A program made the translations under genes and the position numbers. Of a stretch of 20,418 nt of DNA, positions 14,747-20,418 are shown one piece after another. The stretch is from JAMIFN01 sp964608575. Lineage in GTDB: Bacteria; Pseudomonadota; Gammaproteobacteria; Burkholderiales; Burkholderiaceae_C. The notes beneath the pieces are model-generated. The model did not search any database, was not told the DNA's origin, and worked only from the letters and a program-made list of their open reading frames with translations. The DNA is taken from assembly GCA_964608575.1 (NCBI GenBank), contig CAZSPW010000023.1, positions 1 to 20,418 of the forward strand, written 5' to 3'. How positions within the stretch are numbered: position 1 is the first letter of the stretch; each line of letters opens with the position of its first letter.

Positions 14747-16729
14747 TTAGAACTGGTAGCGCAAGTTCAGATTGAGCTGGCGACCGGCTTCGGGGTAAAT
14801 GCCATTGGTCTGTCCGCCTATGCAGCTAAACGCGGTGCTGTAGTAGTTTTTGTCAGCCAGGTTTTGCAGCTGCGTATGCAACTGCCAAGCGCCGCGCTGG
14901 TAGCGGTAGCCCACATCCACGGTGTTGTAGGCGGGCACGCGGCAAGTGTTGTTGAAATCCACCTGTTGGCTGCCCACCCAGTTGGCGCGGGCGTTAAAGC
15001 TGTGCTGCGCCAGTGGCTGCCAATCTAGGCCTAGGCTGAAGGTTTGCTTGGCTACTAGGGGCACGGTTTTGCCGGCGTAGGTGCCGCTACTGAACTTGGC
15101 TTTGCGCAGCGCGGCATTCACCGCCAGCGCCAAGCTACTGCTCAATTGGCTGCGGCTATCGAGCTCTAGGCCGCTGCGCGTGGTGGGGTCGAAATTAACA
15201 TTCGCGCCTAGGCCACTCCAGCTGCCGGGATTGGGAAAGAGCGGGTCATAGCCGATCTCGTTTTTCACGCGGCTGCGATAGGCGCGCAGTTCCAGCTTTT
15301 GGCTGGTGGTGTTCCAACGCAGGCCCGCTTCCAAGTCTTTGGAAGTTTGCGGCTGCAGGGTGTAGCCCGGTGGCACAAAGCTGAATTCATCCACATTGGC
15401 CAAACGCAGGGCTTGGGCAGCGCGGGCAAAAGCCGTCCATTCGGAGGTGAGGTTTTGCGCGATGCCCAATTCCCAAGCGTTTACGCGTTTGTTCAAATCG
15501 CTGGCGCTGCCGCTTTCGGTTTTTTCGGCCTTTTCGCTGCGCAGCCCCGCGCTCAGTTGCGTGCCGCTAGCGGGCAAACTCAGCTCGTCTTTGATATACC
15601 AGCCGCTGTTCTTGGCTCTGGCTTTGCTGCCAAAAGCGCCTAAAACATCGCGCTGCCAGTGGCTTTGGTCGAAACCGATGATGAAGGCATTGCCAAAATC
15701 GGCGGTTTTGACTTGGTGGCGCGCGCGCAAGCTAGTGTTACGGGCATCCAAATCAAAGTCATAGCTGCCCCAAGCACTGACGCTGCGCGAGGCCTTATCA
15801 CGCCAGCTGCTGTCCATGGCCAGTTCCCAATCGCCCAGCTGTGCTTGCGCAAAAATGCCATGCTGATTGCTGTCTTGATGGACGCGATCATTGGGCGAGA
15901 GGCTTTGCCAAGGATTCGCCGCGTACTGCGTCGCGCTCAGGCTACCGGGTAGGCCATTTTTTTTCTTGTCTTGGCCGATATTGGCACCTAGGCGCAGCCA
16001 ATCATTGCTCCATTGCGCGCTCAGGCGGGTCACTTGGCTGTCGAAATCAAAGTTTTGGCGGTGTTGGTCGCCTTGGCGCTTTTGCACCGATGCGTCTAGG
16101 GAAAAGCCATTGGCAGCCGCAAAAGTGGCGTTCGCTGCCAGCTCGCGCAGATGGTTGCTGCCCACGCCCGCTTGTACGGCTGCGCCCGTCTTGCGTGCCA
16201 CGCCCAAGCCGGCTTTCGTCGTGACGATGATGGCGCCAGCACTGGCGCCCTCGCCATAGAGCACCGATGCCGCCCCGCGTACGACTTCTATGCGCTCTAT
16301 GCTGTCTATGGGCAAATTGGCCAATTGCGGTGCAGACAAGTCGCCCTCGTTCATGCGCAGGCCGTCAACCATGACGACTTGGTTGCTCCAAGCTGCGCCG
16401 CCCCAGCCGCGCAAGTCTATGCCGGCGCTGCCCGAGCCTGCCAGGTCTTGCTTCATAGGCAAAATGCCCAGTACGCGTTGCAAGGCTTCGGCTACGCTGC
16501 GTGCGCCGCTTTGGGCAATGTCTTGCGCCGTGATCACGCTTACGCCTTGGGTTTGGCTGGCAGCGCTTTCTTGAAAACGGCCAGCGGTGACTACGGTAGC
16601 GGGCAGGCTGTCTAATTCAGTTTCTGGAGTTTTGGCCGATTCTTGGGCTTGGGTGGCAAAAGAAGCTAAGGCCAGGCTGGCGCAGGCGGCCATAAGCGAG
16701 CCGCGCAGAGCAGGGGTAGGAAAAGTCAT
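14747..16729 (-). CDS. Second TonB-dependent receptor under cobalamin riboswitch (BtuB-like)
   Basis: This 660-residue outer-membrane receptor probably imports cobalamin or another corrinoid, because it is transcribed behind its own cobalamin riboswitch. Visible parts are a signal peptide (MTFPTPALRGSLMAACASLALASFA), a TonB-box-like LPATVVTAGRFQE, a plug domain (VAEALQRVLGILPMKQD, GIDLRGWGG, VVMVDGLRMN, IERIEVVRGAASVLYGEGASAG) and a beta-barrel ending in RYQF with the usual terminal Phe. Two cysteines near the C-terminus (FNNTCRV, FSCIGG) could form an extracellular disulfide. The plug differs clearly from BtuB next door, whereas the signal-peptide codons are nearly shared. An in-frame ATG at 16801 lies in the leader and is less likely. 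No clear Shine-Dalgarno precedes the start. Another cargo, such as cobinamide or cobalt complexes, is possible. Confidence 0.88.
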   Translation of the reverse strand: MTFPTPALRGSLMAACASLALASFATQAQESAKTPETELDSLPATVVTAGRFQESAASQTQGVSVITAQDIAQSGARSVAEALQRVLGILPMKQDLAGSGSAGIDLRGWGGAAWSNQVVMVDGLRMNEGDLSAPQLANLPIDSIERIEVVRGAASVLYGEGASAGAIIVTTKAGLGVARKTGAAVQAGVGSNHLRELAANATFAAANGFSLDASVQKRQGDQHRQNFDFDSQVTRLSAQWSNDWLRLGANIGQDKKKNGLPGSLSATQYAANPWQSLSPNDRVHQDSNQHGIFAQAQLGDWELAMDSSWRDKASRSVSAWGSYDFDLDARNTSLRARHQVKTADFGNAFIIGFDQSHWQRDVLGAFGSKARAKNSGWYIKDELSLPASGTQLSAGLRSEKAEKTESGSASDLNKRVNAWELGIAQNLTSEWTAFARAAQALRLANVDEFSFVPPGYTLQPQTSKDLEAGLRWNTTSQKLELRAYRSRVKNEIGYDPLFPNPGSWSGLGANVNFDPTTRSGLELDSRSQLSSSLALAVNAALRKAKFSSGTYAGKTVPLVAKQTFSLGLDWQPLAQHSFNARANWVGSQQVDFNNTCRVPAYNTVDVGYRYQRGAWQLHTQLQNLADKNYYSTAFSCIGGQTNGIYPEAGRQLNLNLRYQF

Positions 16730-16821
16730 GGTGAAAGGAAAAAACACGAGTTGCTGCGCAGCAGCCAGGTTCCCCGCCAGCTGCAGCATACGGCTTTGCA
16801 TTGCGGCAAAACCACCTTGTT

Positions 16822-17023
16822 GGCCGGTATCCAGGCTGACGGCTGCGCTCTTCCTACCTTCCCAAGCATGGCTCAGTGGTGTGTGTGGAAGAACTTGGGG
16901 CTGGCATAGCAGCCCCGCCGCTTACTGTTGCGGGGGCAGCGCAGGTTAGGTGTGGCCCTGTGGCCTAGCCCTCCTGCTTCCCGTTGAACTGTCCGACTAC
17001 TGAAGAGCCAGACGAAGCACCAA
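16822..17023 (-). ncRNA. Cobalamin riboswitch 2 (upstream of btuB2)
   Basis: The aptamer is identical to riboswitch 1 over its full length: GGTGCTTCGTC, GCTGCCCCCGCAACAGTAAG, CCACTG, TTGGGAAGG and B12 box GTCAGCCTGGATACCGGCC in order on the minus strand. It should repress btuB2 when cobalamin is plentiful. The downstream stem GCAGC/GCTGC around TGGCGGGGAACCTG is kept, but the bases after it differ from leader 1 (TGCTGCGCAGCA, then TTTTTT). Confidence 0.95.
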
Positions 17024-17031
17024 CGGCGGCG

Positions 17032-17060
17032 ATTATAGGGTAAACGCTGATGGTTAAAGC
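17032..17060 (-). promoter_or_regulatory. Promoter of riboswitch 2 / btuB2
   Basis: It is identical to the promoter of riboswitch 1: -10 TATAAT at 17032-17037 on the minus strand, with a weak -35. The predicted start near 17025 is just before the aptamer. Confidence 0.65.
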
Positions 17061-17092
17061 CGGATAAGCCAAAAAAATCAGCAAATAAAATC

Positions 17093-17124
17093 ATAGCTGC
17101 TCAGGCAGATTTGACGGCTTAAAA
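17093..17124 (-). repeat. Interspersed palindromic repeat, copy G
   Basis: It is identical to copy F because it lies inside the long direct repeat. It is upstream of the riboswitch 2 promoter and immediately downstream of the terminator of the DUF35-MaoC gene. Confidence 0.78.
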
Positions 17125-17136
17125 CATCGAAAAGGC

Positions 17137-17163
17137 ATAAAAAAACCTCCCTTGAAGGAGGTT
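17137..17163 (-). terminator. Intrinsic terminator of the DUF35-MaoC gene
   Basis: On the minus strand AACCTCC (17157-17163) pairs with GGAGGTT (17144-17150) around a six-base loop, followed by seven T's. It starts 27 bp beyond the stop codon at 17190. The structure is a textbook Rho-independent terminator. Confidence 0.9.
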
Positions 17164-17189
17164 GTTGGGTTGGAGCTATAGCTAGCCGA

Positions 17190-18140
17190 TTACATATACA
17201 AAATCATCAGCTGGTTCAGCACCGATGGTTTATCCAGGCCAACAACATGGGTGGCGATTTCCATGGTCAGCATGATGCCGGCTTTGATTTGCTCGACTTT
17301 GACTACACGGTTTTTGCTGTGGATTTTGCTGCCTACGGGCACGGGCTGCATAAAGCGCAGGCTGGCCGAGCCGTAATTGACCATATTGGTAAAACCAGTG
17401 GCTTCCCAAGTCATGGGGATTTGCATTTTGCTCATCAGCACCAGGGTCAGATTGCCTTGGGCAATAGGCACGCCGAATGGACTCATGGTTTTGCATTTTT
17501 CTGGATCGGTGTGGATCCAGTAGTTATCGCCCGAGAGTTCGGCAAACTGATTGATCAGCTCTTGCGTCACGGTCACGGTGTTGGACCAGTCGCTCCACTC
17601 TTCCGTCACCAAGCTTTGCATCTCCTCCAAGCTCTTGGAGTTGATGGCGCGCTTGGCTACAGCAGGTGCAGCAGGGGCGGGCGTGGCTTCGGCTTCAGGC
17701 GCTTCGGCCTTGATGACGGATGCTTGCGCTGCATCCACAGCGGTGAAGCGCAAAATGGTTTGTGCGCCTGGGCGCTCGTCAAACACGGGGCGCACAGCCA
17801 TGCCGATTTGGATTTTGTCAGCATCCACGCCTATCAGATTGGTGTTGATGTGTACGCCTTCTTTGAGTTTGACCACGGCCAGCTGTTGCGGCGCTTCGTC
17901 GGTGAACTCGGGCATGGTGGGGATGCGCGCTGTGGTGTAGGTGTACAGCTCGCCTTCGCCGCTGACTTTTTCCCACTGTAGATTGGTGGAGCCGCAATGG
18001 TTGCAATGCGCGCGCGGGAAGAATACCCAGCCGCCGCAGTCTTGGCAGTGTTGCAGATGCACTTCGTGCTTTTTCAGCGCATCCCAATAGGGTTGGCTGA
18101 TTTTGGTGGGGTAGGGCAGGGGTTTATTCCAAGTGCTCAT
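17190..18140 (-). CDS. DUF35 (Zn-ribbon/OB-fold) - MaoC/NodN-like hydratase fusion protein
   Basis: This 316-residue protein joins two domains known from acyl-CoA metabolism. Residues 1-135 are a DUF35 domain: a rubredoxin-like zinc ribbon with C32, C35, C46 and C49 (HCQDC, HCNHC), then an OB-fold (GEGELYTYTTAR to PVFDERPG). An Ala/Pro-rich linker (136-165) follows. Residues 185-316 are a hot-dog MaoC domain with the hydratase dyad D205 and H210 in LSGDNYWIHTD, close to the NodN pattern, then SPFGVPIAQGNLTL. Related pairs act in thiolase or enoyl-CoA hydratase complexes of steroid and fatty-acid degradation, but the substrate here is unknown. The start has AAGGAG 10 bp upstream. It is a single gene ended by a strong terminator and shows no evident B12 link. 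Confidence 0.85.
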   Translation of the reverse strand: MSTWNKPLPYPTKISQPYWDALKKHEVHLQHCQDCGGWVFFPRAHCNHCGSTNLQWEKVSGEGELYTYTTARIPTMPEFTDEAPQQLAVVKLKEGVHINTNLIGVDADKIQIGMAVRPVFDERPGAQTILRFTAVDAAQASVIKAEAPEAEATPAPAAPAVAKRAINSKSLEEMQSLVTEEWSDWSNTVTVTQELINQFAELSGDNYWIHTDPEKCKTMSPFGVPIAQGNLTLVLMSKMQIPMTWEATGFTNMVNYGSASLRFMQPVPVGSKIHSKNRVVKVEQIKAGIMLTMEIATHVVGLDKPSVLNQLMILYM

Positions 18141-18241
18141 GCGCGGTGGCTCCTTATGGGCAAATGCGGGTATTGGCGGGGATTCTAAGGGCAGGCCTCG
18201 CCCTAGGGTATCAGCCGAATCTATTAGAGAGGTAGCAAAAA

Positions 18242-18970
18242 TCAGCGTTTGCTAAAGACCAAATCCCAAACACCGTGGCCGAGTTTGATGCCACGGTTTT
18301 CAAATTTGGTCAGGCGCCGGTAATGCGGTTTTTCCGCCCAACCATCGGCTGCTGTGCTGGTGTTTTGTAATTGCGCTTCTGCGTTCAGCACTTCCAGCAT
18401 CTGCTCGGCATAGGGCTGCCAATCGGTGGCCATATGGATGTAGCCGCCAGTTTGCAGGCGGGCGCAGAGTTTGGCGACCAATTCGGGCTGCACCAAACGG
18501 CGTTTGTTGTGGCGGGTTTTGTGCCAGGGGTCGGGGAAGAAAATGTGCACGCCATGAAGCGACGCGGGCGGCAGCATATGGTCGATGACTTCCACCGCAT
18601 CGTGGGCAATGATGCGGATGTTGTCTAAAGCGCCCTCGCCTGCGCGTTTGAGTAGGGCACCCACGCCTGGCTCGTGCACCTCACAGCAGAGGAAGTTGGT
18701 TTCAGGCAGCACGCTTGCAATATGCGCGGTGGTCTCACCCATGCCGAAGCCGATTTCCAGCACCACGGGGCAGGCGGCGCGTTCAGGTGCGAACAAACTC
18801 GCTGGCGGCGTGATTTGTGCTTGATAGGGGCGCAAAAACTGCGCGCCATAGACCTCGTAGGCTTTTTGTTGCCCAGCGGTGGTGCGACCTGCGCGGCGCA
18901 CAAAACTTTTGATGCGGCGCGGGTGGGCAATGTCATTGGGCTCAGCCGATTTGGTGGTTTCGTTGTTCAT
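18242..18970 (-). CDS. trmB: tRNA (guanine-N7-)-methyltransferase
   Basis: TrmB methylates G46 of the tRNA variable loop with S-adenosylmethionine. The 242-residue protein has a basic N-terminus (PRRIKSFVRRAGR), the SAM-binding motif VVLEIGFGMGETTAHIA (about 69-85), CCEVHEPGVG, the family signature FFPDPWHKTRHNKRR (144-158) and the C-terminal THREE-like segment LTKFENRG. Its start overlaps the dapE stop by 4 bp (ATGA) and has no clear ribosome site, suggesting coupled translation with dapE. The DUF35-MaoC gene begins about 100 bp downstream. Confidence 0.96.
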   Translation of the reverse strand: MNNETTKSAEPNDIAHPRRIKSFVRRAGRTTAGQQKAYEVYGAQFLRPYQAQITPPASLFAPERAACPVVLEIGFGMGETTAHIASVLPETNFLCCEVHEPGVGALLKRAGEGALDNIRIIAHDAVEVIDHMLPPASLHGVHIFFPDPWHKTRHNKRRLVQPELVAKLCARLQTGGYIHMATDWQPYAEQMLEVLNAEAQLQNTSTAADGWAEKPHYRRLTKFENRGIKLGHGVWDLVFSKR

Positions 18971-20145
18971 GGTGTCGGTGCGGGAAGGGTGAGGGCAAAG
19001 GCTTGCAGCTCATGCAGCAATTGCAGATAGATAGCAGTTAAAGCCTCTATATCGGCTAGCGCGATGTGTTCATTGACTTGGTGAATGCTGGCATTGGGCG
19101 GCCCCAGCTCCAGCACTTCATCACATACTTGGGCGATAAAGCGGCCATCGGATGTGCCGCCCGTGGTGGAAAGCTCGGTTTGCAGGCCCGTGGTTTTGGC
19201 AATAGCGCGTTCGGCCGCATCGACTAAGCCACCGCGTGGGGTGAGAAAGGGCAGGCCGCTGACCGTCCACTCAATTTGGTATTCCAGTTGGTGCGCTTGT
19301 AATACGCTTTCGAGGCGCTGCTGCAAGCCTTCGGGTGTGCTTTCGGTGCAATAGCGGAAATTGAAATCCACTACGCATTCGCCAGGAATGACATTGCCCA
19401 CGCCGGTGCCGGCGTGGATATTGCTGATTTGAAAGCTGGTGGCGGGAAAGTAGGCATTGCCTGTATCCCACTCGATAGCCACTAGCGCAGCTAAGGCTGG
19501 TGCCATTTGGTGAATAGGGTTGCGCGCCAAATGGGGGTAGGCAATATGGCCTTGTATGCCTTTGATTTTCAGCTTGCCGCTCATGCTGCCGCGCCTGCCG
19601 TTTTTCACCATATCGCCAGTTTGTTTATTCGCCGTGGGCTCGCCCACGATGCACCAGTTCAAGCGGCGGTTTTGTGCTTGTAGCCAGCGGCACACTACGA
19701 CCGTGCCGTCCACATTCTTGGGGCCTTCCTCGTCGCTGGTCAGTAAAAACGCGATATTGAAGGCGGGTTGGGGTGTTTGGGCTAAAAACTGTTCGCAAGC
19801 CACGACCATAGCCGCCAGCGAGCTTTTCATATCGGCTGCGCCTCGGCCATAGAGTTTGCCATCACGAATCGTGGGTTCAAAAGGCGGGCTATGCCACCAG
19901 TTCAGCGGCCCTGTGGGCACCACATCGGTATGGCCAGCAAAGACCAGGGTCGGGGCTTGGGCATGGCTTTGCTTTTCAGCCCACAAATTGCTGACGCGGA
20001 AATCGCTTGGCCCTGCAGGGAAATCTTGGCGCACAAAGCCCAGCGCGGCCAAGCGTTCGGCCAGCAATTGCTGACAATTGGCGTCCTCAGGCGTAATCGA
20101 GGGCAGGGCAATGAGCTGCTGGGCTAGGGCTAGGGTGGGGTGCAT
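18967..20145 (-). CDS. dapE: Succinyl-diaminopimelate desuccinylase
   Basis: DapE hydrolyses N-succinyl-L,L-diaminopimelate to L,L-diaminopimelate and succinate in lysine and peptidoglycan precursor synthesis. The 392-residue M20-family protein shows the di-zinc ligands and catalytic residues: H72 in FAGHTDVVPTGP, D105 in YGRGAADMKSSLAAM, and the E139-E140 pair in TSDEEGPKN. A GRRGSMSGKLKIKGIQGHIAYPH dimerisation segment, GGTSDGRFI and the C-terminal zinc ligand in VNEHI follow. Length is slightly above the approximately 375 residues usual for the family. The region before the start has no strong ribosome site and carries a perfect palindrome (20184-20209). Confidence 0.96.
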   Translation of the reverse strand: MHPTLALAQQLIALPSITPEDANCQQLLAERLAALGFVRQDFPAGPSDFRVSNLWAEKQSHAQAPTLVFAGHTDVVPTGPLNWWHSPPFEPTIRDGKLYGRGAADMKSSLAAMVVACEQFLAQTPQPAFNIAFLLTSDEEGPKNVDGTVVVCRWLQAQNRRLNWCIVGEPTANKQTGDMVKNGRRGSMSGKLKIKGIQGHIAYPHLARNPIHQMAPALAALVAIEWDTGNAYFPATSFQISNIHAGTGVGNVIPGECVVDFNFRYCTESTPEGLQQRLESVLQAHQLEYQIEWTVSGLPFLTPRGGLVDAAERAIAKTTGLQTELSTTGGTSDGRFIAQVCDEVLELGPPNASIHQVNEHIALADIEALTAIYLQLLHELQAFALTLPAPTP

Positions 20146-20240
20146 AAGGCGCTGATTTTAATGTCTGACAGCCAATTTAAAGCAATATAGCTGCCTGGGC
20201 AGCTATATTTTTAAGAGCGTTTATGGCGCGGGCAGCAGGT
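20146..20240. other. Intergenic gap upstream of dapE
   Basis: The 95 bp between the partial upstream gene and dapE contain the perfect palindrome at 20184-20209. I see no promoter with two good boxes, so dapE may be cotranscribed with the gene to its right. Confidence 0.4.
20184..20209. repeat. Interspersed palindromic repeat, copy H (perfect palindrome)
   Basis: AATATAGCTGCC and GGCAGCTATATT form perfect 12-bp arms around a TG centre. The central TGCCTGGGCAGCTAT matches the core of the other copies. On the + strand it is followed by TTT, giving a terminator-like look, but no + strand gene precedes it. Confidence 0.75.
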
Positions 20241-20388
20241 TTAATTGATATCCAAGACGATTTCGGTGAATTGCGCGGCCTCGCCCATTTCGGCTTCGTA
20301 GGCCGCTTCTTTGACGGGGTCGAGAGTTTGAACGCTACTTTGCGCTTGGTTGCCCAGCTTCCACATCAAATTGGTGGGCGAATCGGCA
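20241..20388 (-). CDS. Partial hypothetical protein (C-terminal end only)
   Basis: An open frame enters from the right edge and ends at TAA (20241-20243). The last residues are DSPTNLMWKLGNQAQSSVQT followed by LDPVKEAAYEAEMGEAAQFT and EIVLDIN. Composition and codons look like real coding sequence (amphipathic, Glu/Ala-rich), and strand agrees with dapE. I do not recognise the family. The true gene is cut by the contig end; anything read beyond 20388 would be adapter. Confidence 0.55.
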
Positions 20389-20418
20389 AGATCGGAAGAG
20401 CACACGTCTGAACTCCAG
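20389..20418. other. Illumina TruSeq adapter remnant (artefact)
   Basis: The last 30 bases begin AGATCGGAAGAGC and continue CACACGTCTGAACTCCAG, which is the standard TruSeq read-1 3' adapter. This is untrimmed library sequence joined to the contig end, not genomic DNA. Confidence 0.97.

Larger units (their letters stand above)
16761..17147. repeat. Long direct repeat, copy 2 (riboswitch leader of btuB2)
   Basis: This is the partner of 14309-14695: 387 bp in the same orientation. Identity ends at the left where the two leaders diverge just before the start codons, and at the right exactly at the base of the upstream terminator stem (shared AAAAAAACC on the + strand, then different stems). Confidence 0.92.

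Noticed and set aside
17247..17981. Long + strand open frame (244 codons) opposite DUF35-MaoC
   Set aside because: It has His/Gly/Phe-rich low-quality composition and no ribosome site; it is the complement of a gene with clear domains.
18187..18204. Hairpin AGGGC/GCCCT between trmB and the DUF35-MaoC gene
   Set aside because: No T-run follows on the minus strand, so I do not call it a terminator.
2366..20209. CRISPR array
   Set aside because: The repeated element is scattered at irregular kilobase distances, in both orientations and within genes, with no regular spacers and no cas genes.
20223..20411. + strand open frame of 62 codons at the right edge
   Set aside because: It reads into the adapter sequence and is antisense to the better-supported partial minus-strand gene.

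Overview
The window looks like a bacterial chromosome segment from a betaproteobacterium, most likely Burkholderiales and probably Comamonadaceae. This rests on the style of the DapE, TrmB and cobalamin proteins, moderately high GC, and an interspersed palindromic repeat containing AGCTGCC/GGCAGCT. It is an inference from memory, not from a database search. All supported genes lie on the minus strand, so transcription runs from high to low coordinates. The last 30 bases (20389-20418) match an Illumina TruSeq adapter and are not biological, so the contig comes from a short-read assembly.

Right part (17190-20388): the C-terminal end of an unrecognised gene, dapE (lysine/peptidoglycan precursor synthesis), trmB (tRNA m7G46 methyltransferase, overlapping dapE by 4 bp), and a DUF35 plus MaoC/NodN-like fusion protein. 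The fusion gene ends in a clear intrinsic terminator.

Middle (14280-17189): two almost identical leader blocks, each with promoter, cobalamin riboswitch and hairpin. One drives a TonB-dependent receptor of btuB type (called btuB2 here, 14747-16729, with its own terminator). The other drives the main operon. The leaders form a direct repeat of about 387 bp (14309-14695 and 16761-17147, one mismatch seen) that brackets btuB2 like a removable cassette.

Left part (958-14279): a 14-gene B12 uptake and assembly operon behind riboswitch 1, in the order btuB, cbiA, cobU, btuF, btuC, btuD, cobO copy 2, cobO copy 1, bluB, cbiB, cobD, cobT, cobS, cobC. Genes overlap or are a few bases apart, except for two 117-bp gaps around cobT. 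Together they encode outer-membrane, periplasmic and inner-membrane corrinoid import, a,c-amidation, adenosylation, the aminopropanol arm, lower-ligand (DMB) synthesis and activation, and nucleotide-loop assembly. No early corrin-ring genes and no cobyric acid synthase (cobQ/cbiP) are present, so the locus suits corrinoid salvage and remodelling. A separate TetR-family gene (109-762) with its own promoter and operator ends the window.

The most unusual features are the riboswitch-receptor cassette duplication; a short palindromic repeat present at least seven times, twice inside genes (it encodes the signal-peptide core of BtuF and a loop of CbiB); and a tandem second CobO that has lost the two aromatic residues used by the family to activate cob(II)alamin. 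I saw no sign of a wholly new defence or mobile system.
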